The translations under genes and the position numbers were made by a program. Positions 7,059-15,196 of a stretch of DNA of 49,052 nt are shown in pieces; positions within the stretch are counted from its first letter, which is position 1, and the number at the start of each line of letters is the position of its first letter. The notes beneath the pieces are model-generated. The model was not told the DNA's origin and searched no databases. It was given only the letters and a program-made list of their open reading frames with translations. This DNA comes from a virus. Where the stretch lies: positions 1-49,052 of IMG/VR virus record IMGVR_UViG_3300034356_003349. One strand, written 5' to 3'.

Positions 7059-8320
7059 AACAGAGCTTTTAATTCTGGAATAATATCCAAACAACGTTCA
7101 TTTCTAATGCCATCTAACTCGTGTGTTTTGCGCCAAAATGTATCAATTAAATTAGTATTATCTGTGGCATTCATGAAAGTGATGGCGCTTTCAAATCCTT
7201 GTCTAGCTCGTCCCAAAGGATCGCCAGCTTGTTCAAGCCAAGCAATGTGATCATGATACAATGCTGTTAGTTTCTTTTTGTACTCAGCAGGGGCTATGTC
7301 TATTCTGTAGTAGGCAGGGTCTTGTAGTATATTTACATTCAAGTCCTGTGCTCGAATCAACCCTTGCTCTACCCAGGCACGATGAAACTGGGGCAAATGC
7401 ATGGCATTCATGATGCTCAAAGTAGGACTGATGTAAAAGTCTACTTCTGGACATATGGCCAACATGTCTCTACGGTTCTGCTCCACAGTTGCCCAGTTGG
7501 TACCTTTGCGTATGTACTCTCCACGTGCGCCCATGTCGTCTAAGCTGGCGCCTACGGCCACAGATTTAAATTTTTTCCAGTATTCAAATACACTGCGACC
7601 TTTAAGATCAGTGTGCGTAAAGTTTGTATTATAAATCAATCTAACATCTGTACGTCCGCGGCGCACCAATTCTTCTAGAATGCGATAGTGTTCTTCCATT
7701 AATAATGGTTCACCGCCGGCAAAATATATTTGTTCTACGTAATCTAAATGCGGCTCTAGTTGTGTCCACATGTCTGTTTCTGTGCGGCCTGCATAATTTA
7801 GCACAGTATTTCGATCTTTCCATTCGGGGCCTGCTAGTTTTGCTTGATCCTGGTACCACTGGCTACTAAAGATGTGCCCACAGCTACGGCATTTTAAGTT
7901 GCACAAGTTGCTGAAACGAATATCCCAGTATGCCATTTCAAAAGGTGTTGTTTCCAGTTTTTTGATATGATGCCCGTGATGCTTGTTGGCACTACGGCGC
8001 CCACTAAAGAAACCCGACTCTTCTTGTTCATAACACCGAGTGCAGGCCGCATGTGGCGTTTCACTCAACATATCAGTACGTAGCTGTTGCATGGGTACGC
8101 CATGCCAAATTTCTTCCAATGTTTGTGTGCGACAATTGCCCACAACACCTGGTTTCATTTCAGCATGGCAGCAAGGATAAGCTTCACCAGTGGGGTAGGC
8201 ATGCAAATGTATCCACGGATAGATACAGAACGTCTTAGAATCTCGTAACAAGAATTCTTCACGCTCTGTGAGTTCAGTTGGCTTTACTAAATCAGTTGAG
8301 TTATAATTATAAGCTGTCAT
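7055..8320 (-). CDS. Radical SAM protein 4, N-terminal twitch/SPASM-like type (subtype A)
   Basis: This 421-aa protein has the subtype A pattern: FCIYPWIHLHAYPTGEAYPCC (Cys32, then Cys50-51), a TLEEIWHGVPMQQLRTDML helix typical of SPASM-like domains, CTRCYEQEESG (Cys93, Cys96), then the core CNLKCRSC (Cys140, Cys144, Cys147) and AGGEP at about 201-205. The PW-H-G-PCC arrangement is the cleanest of the three A copies. A tail of about 25 residues precedes the first cysteine. It overlaps radical SAM 3 by 14 bases and radical SAM 5 by 4 bases. Probable role: a radical maturation step with one core and one auxiliary Fe-S cluster. Substrate unknown. Confidence 0.93.
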   Translation of the reverse strand: MTAYNYNSTDLVKPTELTEREEFLLRDSKTFCIYPWIHLHAYPTGEAYPCCHAEMKPGVVGNCRTQTLEEIWHGVPMQQLRTDMLSETPHAACTRCYEQEESGFFSGRRSANKHHGHHIKKLETTPFEMAYWDIRFSNLCNLKCRSCGHIFSSQWYQDQAKLAGPEWKDRNTVLNYAGRTETDMWTQLEPHLDYVEQIYFAGGEPLLMEEHYRILEELVRRGRTDVRLIYNTNFTHTDLKGRSVFEYWKKFKSVAVGASLDDMGARGEYIRKGTNWATVEQNRRDMLAICPEVDFYISPTLSIMNAMHLPQFHRAWVEQGLIRAQDLNVNILQDPAYYRIDIAPAEYKKKLTALYHDHIAWLEQAGDPLGRARQGFESAITFMNATDNTNLIDTFWRKTHELDGIRNERCLDIIPELKALL

Positions 8321-9638
8321 ACCATTCTTTTAAGTTGGAAAATGTACGCCCAAAGTCTTTGTTTCTACGTGCATCATACTGTGAATAAAATTCTTTAAAA
8401 TCATTCAATAATTTTGGCTGGTCAAATGCATCACTGTGTGGTGTTTTGACTACGTCCAAATAATCAACCAGACGCTGTAGGTGATTAATTTCGTGCTCAT
8501 GCAGGGCTGGATTGTTTCTATTGCGCCACAACCAATTTTTTAAATCATACATGTAATTTGATTTCAGGTTGTCTGGCAGCACCAATGCACTTTGAAAACT
8601 AGGAAAACGTAAAATATTCAAAGTAAAATTCAATTTGTCACGCCCATATTTTGCTTTCCATTGCAACATGTGATCTAAAAACTGCGGCAAGCTATCCAAG
8701 CACAAGGCATTTATTGTGCACATTATGTGTATGCTTCTAATCTGTCCGCTGTCTAGTAGGCGTGTGACATTGGTGATCCAATCTTTCCAAACTAATCCAT
8801 CACGTATATACTCTGCGTGTCCGGACATGCTTTCGTTGCTGGTATAAAGATCTACATTTAACCCGTTGACACTGGCCAGCAGGCGATCAATATCTACGTC
8901 GGTGCCCAGGTTACTATTGATTGCTAACCGAGTATTAGATCTGCCTGGATTATCTCGGAACCAATCTATCAGCTTCCAAGTATGTGACGACATCAGCGGT
9001 TCACCACCGGTGATTCTTAGTTCTTGGAGAGTCCGATGCAGATCGCTTTCCCACCAAGCAAAGAACGCTTCAATATAGGGATTGGTTTCTCCAAATTTAT
9101 AAAGCTGTGCACCAGGGTGTTCGTGTGTGAAATGATTTCGGCCATCTGATTGTAACTTGAGGTAAGGTCCATTTTTTTTGATATCATTGACCCATGTTGT
9201 ACTAAAAGCCGGGTTGCAATAGCTACAAGCAAACTGACAAGTTCGATCAAAGGCAATTTCCAAGGTGCGAAGATCAACATCTTCATCCACAGGTGTTTGC
9301 TGTGCTTGACTTAACAACTCTATGGGGTAAATGCGACTTTTGTACACACGGTCGCTGATGGCATTGCGATCCATGTCTTCAATTTTCCAACAATACTCAC
9401 ACCCTGCCGGTCGTTCACCACGTTGCATCATTGCACGATCAGCTTTCTTTTGATCAGTATTGTGCAACAGCTTAGGGTTAGCACTGACTCGATCTTTGTC
9501 AACTAAATGAGCTGGCGGGTGATGGCAGCTTGTGGTCTGCCCACTGCCCAACCATATGGTGGCGTTGTACCATTTGGCTGCACAAAAACTGGCACTGTTG
9601 GTGTCCAATACTTGTTGTTTGAATTCAGAGTCGTTCAT
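8307..9638 (-). CDS. Radical SAM protein 3, subtype B (CHHPP N-terminal motif)
   Basis: This 443-aa protein has the core motif CQFACSYC (Cys134, Cys138, Cys141) and TGGEP at about 210-214. Its N-terminal cluster region differs from subtype A: FCAAKWYNATIWL (Cys19), TSCHHPPAH (Cys38), LHNTDQKKADRAMMQRGERP and GCEYCWKIED (Cys80, Cys83). One of the paired 'CC' cysteines of subtype A is replaced here by a C-H-H or C-Y-H sequence, so a histidine may take part in cluster binding (inference). The copy at 10761-12146 has the same layout. Its ATG overlaps the stop of the GT-B-like gene (ATGA). A conserved YDARRNKDF segment near the C terminus is also shared with the other B copy (HDRRRGTDF). Confidence 0.92.
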   Translation of the reverse strand: MNDSEFKQQVLDTNSASFCAAKWYNATIWLGSGQTTSCHHPPAHLVDKDRVSANPKLLHNTDQKKADRAMMQRGERPAGCEYCWKIEDMDRNAISDRVYKSRIYPIELLSQAQQTPVDEDVDLRTLEIAFDRTCQFACSYCNPAFSTTWVNDIKKNGPYLKLQSDGRNHFTHEHPGAQLYKFGETNPYIEAFFAWWESDLHRTLQELRITGGEPLMSSHTWKLIDWFRDNPGRSNTRLAINSNLGTDVDIDRLLASVNGLNVDLYTSNESMSGHAEYIRDGLVWKDWITNVTRLLDSGQIRSIHIMCTINALCLDSLPQFLDHMLQWKAKYGRDKLNFTLNILRFPSFQSALVLPDNLKSNYMYDLKNWLWRNRNNPALHEHEINHLQRLVDYLDVVKTPHSDAFDQPKLLNDFKEFYSQYDARRNKDFGRTFSNLKEWYDSL

Positions 9639-10777
9639 TGTATGTTAGATTGAATAAAATTAAATAGATTTTCGGGCAACGTGCTGTCTTGTTCCTGTTG
9701 AAACTCACGTAAACGATATTGATTATATTTACAGATATCTTTGCAGGCTGCCAAGAATTCAGACAAGTTGCTGGCGCAGAGATCTTCAACTACCTGGGCA
9801 ATTCGTGTAATACGATCAAGATCATTTTCTATTGTATCAAAACTTTCGTCAATTACGCTCCTAAAAGTTTTAAATCCAATATTGCGCATGTCTCGATAAA
9901 ATCCTGCGTTGGCCACTGCAATCCAGGGGTGTGACATGGCTATAGGCTTCCATATCTTTTCTGTGCGGAAACTGTAGGGATTGTGAAAAACAGTTTCGGT
10001 TACCAGGCTAAAGTAAGTGTCAATGTAGGGTTCGGCCTTGATGTAAGCTTCGCCCCACTCGTTATTGAACAAACTGTACTTGACTAGACTGGTGTCAGTG
10101 GTATCTAGATTATCAATTTGGTCGCTGTATCTATCAACTTCGTAGTATTTGGGCAACAACTGAATTGGTGATTCTCTCTCCATTAAATTTTCTCCGTTGT
10201 GCATCATTGGTAGTCTAGTACTACCAATCGTGCCCAATGAACTTAGACAGGTGTACAAACTTTGTTCAAGTAGTCCCGACACTCTAAATTTTTCCAACAG
10301 CCATTTTCGGTGCTGTCGATGCCGGCCATTTAAAAATAAAAATTTATAAGGCTTGTGTGTTTTTTCATAAATCTCCGGCCAACGTTTTGATGTTGGAATA
10401 TTTCCTTCAATTTTAAGCAAGTTGTGACCAAAACCATCATACTTGTGATAACAAAATTCAGGATTCATATCTCCACCAGCCAATATCATTATTTTTCTTG
10501 CCTGGGCCAGGTCCATTAAATTATATCGATTTAATTGTCCCAGCATGGTGTCTGACCCTTCCCAGGGGTTACTGAAAATAATGTGTGCGATTCCTGACTC
10601 TGCTACTTCTCGTATAAGACTGTTGTAACGTTCAAATTGCCAGCGACCCATTAGATATACTGCACCTGGTTCAATAGTTACTTGGTCAAAATTTTTAAAT
10701 TCAACATCAAGGAATGGTTCAATAATTGAGTAAATCTCGCAGTGATACTCACCATAGAGCTTAAAGTTTTTTTGCAT
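9635..10777 (-). CDS. Putative glycosyltransferase, GT-B exostosin/fucosyltransferase-like
   Basis: I start this 380-aa protein at the ATG at 10775-10777 (MQKNFKLYGEY), which overlaps the upstream radical SAM gene by 17 bases; a GTG nine codons earlier is less likely. The C-terminal third has SLVTETVF then RTEKIWKPIAMSHPWIAVANAGFYRDMRNIGFKTF. The TEK-x(3)-PIA-x(3)-P pattern marks the nucleotide-sugar side of exostosin and fucosyltransferase-like GT-B folds. A KFLFLNGRHRQHR strand lies in the middle. It sits between the two subtype B radical SAM genes, which suggests they act on a shared substrate. The family is inferred from pattern; an unrelated phage family with the same segment cannot be excluded. 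Confidence 0.6.
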   Translation of the reverse strand: MQKNFKLYGEYHCEIYSIIEPFLDVEFKNFDQVTIEPGAVYLMGRWQFERYNSLIREVAESGIAHIIFSNPWEGSDTMLGQLNRYNLMDLAQARKIMILAGGDMNPEFCYHKYDGFGHNLLKIEGNIPTSKRWPEIYEKTHKPYKFLFLNGRHRQHRKWLLEKFRVSGLLEQSLYTCLSSLGTIGSTRLPMMHNGENLMERESPIQLLPKYYEVDRYSDQIDNLDTTDTSLVKYSLFNNEWGEAYIKAEPYIDTYFSLVTETVFHNPYSFRTEKIWKPIAMSHPWIAVANAGFYRDMRNIGFKTFRSVIDESFDTIENDLDRITRIAQVVEDLCASNLSEFLAACKDICKYNQYRLREFQQEQDSTLPENLFNFIQSNIQ

Positions 10778-12146
10778 GATACTCACATTCTTGCCACCAG
10801 GCACGCATTTCAGGAAATGTTGCTAAAAAATCAGTGCCACGACGACGATCGTGTTCATTAAAAAAACGATAAAAGTCTGCCTTAATAAGAGAGTTGTCAT
10901 TTTTTTGACCTTCTCTCATCCAAGCAATGTCTCTGCGCAATCGTTGTACTTCGTAGTCTTTGAATCCATGAAATGGATCATCTTCGGTTTCTAAATTAAG
11001 CTCCATCCAGTCTGCTGTGCGTTCTAATATGCCAGCATAGGCTTCGGGCAAGATTTGTAAACTTTGCCAAGCAGGTTGCCTTAGTACTGGAGTATCAAAC
11101 CACACACGCTGATAGGTATGGCTGTGTTGTTGACGTAATTGTAAAATCCATTCTAATTGACGCTGTAATCCCAGTACGCTGAGATTATTCATGGTGATAA
11201 TAAATGTCAAACTGTTGCGACTGGGAATGTCATGTAAAAAGTGATTGACGCGGCTTTTTACGCGATGAAAGTCCATGCCACTTCTAATGTACTCAGCATG
11301 CTCTGCGATGCCCGAATCCAAGCTGACATACTGCATGAAGTGTTCGATGTTGCTGTTGCAGAGATTTTTTACATAGTCAAAGTATTTGTTCCACAACTGT
11401 GGTTCCACACTCAAGTTACTGGTAACATTCAAGTGCAGGTCTGGCTTGGGCAGGGCCAACACATAGTCAAACACTCGATACGTGTTTCGATCCATGAGTG
11501 GTTCGCCACCGGTCATGCGGAAATGTCGTAGTCGGGGGTATAATGTGGGCCACCACTCCCAAAACGCATCAACATAGGGATTGTGTTCGCGCACAGGAAT
11601 AGGTCGGTTACGGCCAACAAAATGGCTGGGATCATTGTGTGTGGTGCTGGTGGGATAGCCGCCCAGGCGATCTACTTCATCTTGCCAGCTACTGCTGAAT
11701 TGCGGACTGCAATAACTGCATTTGAGGTTGCAGGCATGATTAAAATTGACTTCTACATAAGTGGGTACAACATCGTCTTCAAGCCCAGTGCTGTTTTTGA
11801 TAGCGTCATAGTCACTGGCAGCCCAAGGCTCGCCACTGCGATAATGTCGATCACTGAGTTTGCCCAAATCTTCCATGTTCCAGCAGTAGGAACATTCACT
11901 TGGGCGCTCGTTACGCAACATAATTTGTCGTTGTTGCTTTTTATGAGGAGTATTGTGCAATTGCCCTGGATTTTCTTTTAATCCGTCAACAGGTATTTGA
12001 TGCAGTGGTGGATGATAACAACTGTTATTAAGCCCTGTAGGCAAGTGCAGACTCACTTGTTTCCATTTGGCCAAACACAAGGCCGGCCCTAATTTCTCTT
12101 GCATTTGTTCAGCCGCTGTTAGAAACACTGATTTTGTATGCGCCAT
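10761..12146 (-). CDS. Radical SAM protein 2, subtype B (CYHPP N-terminal motif)
   Basis: This 461-aa protein has CNLKCSYC (Cys139, Cys143, Cys146) and MTGGEP at about 211-216. The N-terminal cluster region reads LCLAKWKQVSLHL (Cys24), NSCYHPPLH (Cys43), LHNTPHKKQQRQIMLRNERP and CSYCWNMEDLG (Cys85, Cys88), closely following the pattern of radical SAM 3. Shared blocks beyond the core include PYVDAFWEWW (PYIEAFFAWW in the other) and EHAEYIR (GHAEYIR). The two are clear paralogs separated by one glycosyltransferase-like gene. Its ATG overlaps the stop of radical SAM 1 by one base (TAATG). Substrate unknown. Confidence 0.93.
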   Translation of the reverse strand: MAHTKSVFLTAAEQMQEKLGPALCLAKWKQVSLHLPTGLNNSCYHPPLHQIPVDGLKENPGQLHNTPHKKQQRQIMLRNERPSECSYCWNMEDLGKLSDRHYRSGEPWAASDYDAIKNSTGLEDDVVPTYVEVNFNHACNLKCSYCSPQFSSSWQDEVDRLGGYPTSTTHNDPSHFVGRNRPIPVREHNPYVDAFWEWWPTLYPRLRHFRMTGGEPLMDRNTYRVFDYVLALPKPDLHLNVTSNLSVEPQLWNKYFDYVKNLCNSNIEHFMQYVSLDSGIAEHAEYIRSGMDFHRVKSRVNHFLHDIPSRNSLTFIITMNNLSVLGLQRQLEWILQLRQQHSHTYQRVWFDTPVLRQPAWQSLQILPEAYAGILERTADWMELNLETEDDPFHGFKDYEVQRLRRDIAWMREGQKNDNSLIKADFYRFFNEHDRRRGTDFLATFPEMRAWWQECEYHAKKL

Positions 12147-13210
12147 TAAATGCCTAACAAAGATTGTAGCCTCGAAGATAACAATAGTCTAGTCTCATGT
12201 TTTACTGATTGCACAATTTCTTTGCACTCAGCGTAAAGAGTATGGGTTTGATCCAAGACATTGTTATCTAAATACGTACCATTTTTTATGGTCCATGTAT
12301 CCGGTGTTTCTACTTGATCATAGTTCCAGGTCGCCCAATCATCAAGATTTGTTAAATTCCCCCTGAAGTTGTATTTGTTAATAAGATTAACAAAGTTTGG
12401 TATATCTCTGAAATTATTTTTTTGCACAACAAACATTAAATTGACTAGATGAGATAGATTGTTATCATATAGAAATTCAAAATTCTCTATTAGTGTTTCC
12501 CAGCTACCCCCAAGTCGCACTTTTTCATAGACTTCCTTTGCCCCGGCATCAATGCTGATACGATATTCAGTTATTCTATCAAACAATGCCGTCTTGGGCA
12601 ACTGTTTCTTTATCAACAATCCATTAGTAAACAAGGTGAACGTTTGTGTATCTTTTCCTAGGTACGAATGTAACAATGGTCTAGATATTAAACTGGCCAA
12701 TGGATCGCCGCTACACGATAATAGTATATGTACCCTTGGTTCAAAGTTGTTTAACAGCTCAATGGCATGTGTAAATGCTGCCAACTTTTCTTCGTATAGT
12801 GGTCCAGAGTCGTACAATCGTTTTTCTCGACGACAACTAGGACATTGTAAATTACAACTGTCATCAATGGCAAAAATTACCTGGTAATGTGGTTCATTAA
12901 TACTGCGGTGCTTAACACCACAGTGGTCAACAGCACACCATGTAAACTTTTTATCTTTTACATCATTTTGAATTTCATGAGCTCGGGGGTTATCCCATAT
13001 ATCTTCTAATCGAGCAAAGTCAGTTATCTTGCCAACTGGTCGTGGCAACCATCCCGTACAAATGCATACATTGCAATTTGTAAACATATCAATTTCTACC
13101 GTTTTATATGGACGATTGCAAGAATTCGTTATAGGTTGCGCCGCCAGGCGGCCCCTGGGGTGACTTTTCATTACATAACTATATGCAACATTGGGATCGC
13201 TTTCTTGCAT
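12146..13210 (-). CDS. Radical SAM protein 1, subtype C (CTGWLP N-terminal motif, SGDP in place of GGEP)
   Basis: This 354-aa protein is the shortest of the six. The core is CNLQCPSC (Cys119, Cys123, Cys126). The usual GGEP is replaced by CSGDPL at about 165-170. The N-terminal cysteine domain is CNVCICTGWLPRPVGKI (Cys46, 49, 51), then LEDIWDNPRAHEIQNDVKDKKF and WCAVDHCG (Cys92, Cys97). This resembles bacterial radical SAM proteins with an N-terminal SPASM-like domain ('CC..W.P..IGNI...IWNS..A.EIR') and differs from subtypes A and B. An IPNFVNLINKYNF segment lies in the C-terminal part. It is the first radical SAM gene of the operon, with one-base overlaps on both sides (TAATG). Confidence 0.92.
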   Translation of the reverse strand: MQESDPNVAYSYVMKSHPRGRLAAQPITNSCNRPYKTVEIDMFTNCNVCICTGWLPRPVGKITDFARLEDIWDNPRAHEIQNDVKDKKFTWCAVDHCGVKHRSINEPHYQVIFAIDDSCNLQCPSCRREKRLYDSGPLYEEKLAAFTHAIELLNNFEPRVHILLSCSGDPLASLISRPLLHSYLGKDTQTFTLFTNGLLIKKQLPKTALFDRITEYRISIDAGAKEVYEKVRLGGSWETLIENFEFLYDNNLSHLVNLMFVVQKNNFRDIPNFVNLINKYNFRGNLTNLDDWATWNYDQVETPDTWTIKNGTYLDNNVLDQTHTLYAECKEIVQSVKHETRLLLSSRLQSLLGI

Positions 13211-14130
13211 TACCAGCCCTCCTGTTCACGTATGACATCAATCTCACGAGTCATAACACCACGATTATGCCAATTACTGAGATAGTGATGTTTAAAAAAC
13301 TTACTTTGTTCCGGATATAAAAATACCACAGACAAATCTAGTTGTTGTTGCAGGGGTTCTGCTGTGCGTTGTATAATTTCTGTGGGGTCAGCGTAAGAGT
13401 TCCAAATTCTAGATAGTGCATCAAAGTCTTGTACTTCTCTATAGTCCCAGTCGGTCAACATTGTCATGTAGGTGCCTTGCCTTGCACCAGCCATGGCCCA
13501 CAATCCTTGGTCAACATCACTACCAACATTGTGCCATATGGTTAAATGATCAAGATTTCGTCGGTGCACACGATCTCGAAACTCGTTTAGACTGGGCCTA
13601 CGACCTCGATCCAGACACATTTTGACACCTTCACGGAATCCTGCACGCCAAGCTTGGAAAGGACTTTGATTAGGATATGTTGTAGAATAGCAGTCGTGCA
13701 TGGCCCAATACAAGGGATCAAAACAAAATTCAACTGCGGTTTCATCCGTGCCATCTGTGTGCTCGTGTGTGCGCATGTTGTTGACAAATGTTTGAGTCCA
13801 GGAACTAATACCGCCATTGCCGTACATTAATCCATTGATGTGATTGCGAGCACGCCAACGGAACACTGCTTGTTCCCATTCTTCGTTGGGCAGTTCTAAT
13901 GTGAGATTAAAAAACTTTTCGTCTGGCAAATTATCGCCATCAATTAAAATAAATCTTTCCGTGTCGCTGGCAGCGGCAGCGGCCTTGTGTGCGGCATCGC
14001 TGCCTTTGACTCCGCCCACACGTTTTGCCCAAGGTATCATATTTTTAATTTTTACCCAAAACTCTTCTCTTTCAGGTTCGTCATAGCTGAGATATATGCA
14101 GTCAAGGTCTGCAATGTCAATTTGTTTCAT
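13210..14130 (-). CDS. Glycosyltransferase, GT-A (family 2-like), phage type
   Basis: This 306-aa protein begins with a GT-A-like strand (DCIYLSYDEPEREEFW) followed by RVGGVKGSDAAHKAAAAAS at about 38-55 and FILIDGDNLPDE at about 60-71. The D-G-D at 64-66 is in the right place for the metal-binding DxD of GT-A glycosyltransferases, after about 60 residues of nucleotide-binding fold. An acceptor-side FRWRARNHINGLMYGNGGI follows. Similar proteins occur in T4-like marine phages. It overlaps both neighbours (ATGA and TAATG). The donor sugar is not deducible. Confidence 0.72.
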   Translation of the reverse strand: MKQIDIADLDCIYLSYDEPEREEFWVKIKNMIPWAKRVGGVKGSDAAHKAAAAASDTERFILIDGDNLPDEKFFNLTLELPNEEWEQAVFRWRARNHINGLMYGNGGISSWTQTFVNNMRTHEHTDGTDETAVEFCFDPLYWAMHDCYSTTYPNQSPFQAWRAGFREGVKMCLDRGRRPSLNEFRDRVHRRNLDHLTIWHNVGSDVDQGLWAMAGARQGTYMTMLTDWDYREVQDFDALSRIWNSYADPTEIIQRTAEPLQQQLDLSVVFLYPEQSKFFKHHYLSNWHNRGVMTREIDVIREQEGW

Positions 14131-14459
14131 TTATAACTCCAAGCAATATAATTGGATTGATCTACAATCACACACACATCTTGCGGATGACAGTGTGTAC
14201 CAGTGATACTGGGTATTAGTTTGTTGACTTTGGGTCGTGCAAGTTTTATCAGTTTGCCGTCAACTACCCGTACTTCCATGGATGCCAGTTGATAAGTGTC
14301 ACGGTCAACATCAATGTAATTACCTGGCAAGTCTTCCATGGTGTATACTATGGGGCTACCATCTTCTTTGTAATACAGTCTAAAAAATATTGGCTCTGGC
14401 TCTGGCCAATGAAATTCTTTAATTGCTTGCCAAAAGTTGTCTGTGGTCTCTTGACTCAT
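14127..14459 (-). CDS. 110-aa protein of unknown function
   Basis: I start at the ATG at 14457-14459 (MSQETTDNFWQAIKEF), which overlaps the upstream glycosyltransferase stop as ATGA; a longer frame reaching 14564 would overlap that gene heavily. No cysteine cluster, membrane segment or signal peptide is evident. It is rich in short beta-type segments: EPIFFRLYYKEDGSPIVYTMEDLPGNYIDVD in the middle, and DVCVIVDQSNYIAWSYK at the end. Small proteins of this kind accompany glycosyltransferases in T4-like phage accessory regions, but I cannot give a function. Its place between two glycosyltransferases suggests the same pathway. Confidence 0.75.
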   Translation of the reverse strand: MSQETTDNFWQAIKEFHWPEPEPIFFRLYYKEDGSPIVYTMEDLPGNYIDVDRDTYQLASMEVRVVDGKLIKLARPKVNKLIPSITGTHCHPQDVCVIVDQSNYIAWSYK

Positions 14460-15196
14460 GCGGTCTGCCAATCTTTGATGTGGTAGTGAACAAATCCGTG
14501 TTGTGCCACAGTATGTATTCGCAATCCAGGATTGGTTAATTCCCATACCAATTCTTGCGTCCAATCCTGTGTATGCGTGGGCTGTATGTAGCGTTTCATA
14601 TGCACTATACTAGGTCCAAACTTTGGGGGTAAGGTGACTCGTTCTGGTCCTAGTATCACAGCAGCCATGGCATACACAACATCAGTGCTGGGTGTGCTGT
14701 CAGGAAACTTGAGAAGTAGTTGATATTGATCCCAGTTTTCAAATATTGTGCGAACTAGTTCAAAAAATTCTCTGGCGGTATCACTGCGCCTCCAGTATGT
14801 TATTGCATTATAGACATCAGGTAATTGATTGTTATCAAATAGCTTGCGATAAAATCTTGATTGTGCAGGTGTATCATAGATTGTTCTACATCCTTGACTA
14901 ACCACAACATCACGTTTTTCAAACATGGTCCACCAATGATCAACTGGGCTGGCTGCGATCATGTCAGCTTCTAGTTTAATTGTCTGACGATAAGGACTAG
15001 CGTAAAAACATTGCCAATCATTGGCAAAGCCGCCAATGTCGCCATGTGGTAACATTTCTTTTGTTAAAATAGTTATGTTGGCAGCCGGGTGCCAGCCTCG
15101 TATGCTGTTGGCCAATTGCTCTGCACAAGCAACATAATCTATTGTGCCAGTGTTAATAGCTGGTATCAAATACCCACGTTCAGCAACTATTTGCAA
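14456..15196 (-). CDS. Glycosyltransferase, GT8-like, with EAD in place of DxD; probable TTG start
   Basis: The family fold starts at GYLIPAINTGTIDYVACAEQLANSIRGWHP, so codons upstream of that are unlikely to be coding. A TTG at 15194-15196, preceded by GGGAG six bases away, gives a 246-aa protein that overlaps the upstream gene by 17 bases, as seen at other junctions here. An ATG at 15229 or 15289 is possible but would overlap by 50-110 bases. ANITILTKE and then TIKLEADMIAASPVDHWW follow the GT8-like pattern, with E-A-D where the metal-binding D-x-D normally is. TPSTDVVYAMAAVILG and GPSIVHMKRYIQP are typical late blocks. It is a diverged relative of the next gene upstream. Confidence 0.72.
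   Translation of the reverse strand: MQIVAERGYLIPAINTGTIDYVACAEQLANSIRGWHPAANITILTKEMLPHGDIGGFANDWQCFYASPYRQTIKLEADMIAASPVDHWWTMFEKRDVVVSQGCRTIYDTPAQSRFYRKLFDNNQLPDVYNAITYWRRSDTAREFFELVRTIFENWDQYQLLLKFPDSTPSTDVVYAMAAVILGPERVTLPPKFGPSIVHMKRYIQPTHTQDWTQELVWELTNPGLRIHTVAQHGFVHYHIKDWQTA

Noticed and set aside
14459-14564. N-terminal extension of the 110-aa protein to 14564
   Set aside because: It would overlap the end of the upstream glycosyltransferase, while the ATG at 14459 gives the ATGA overlap used at neighbouring junctions.
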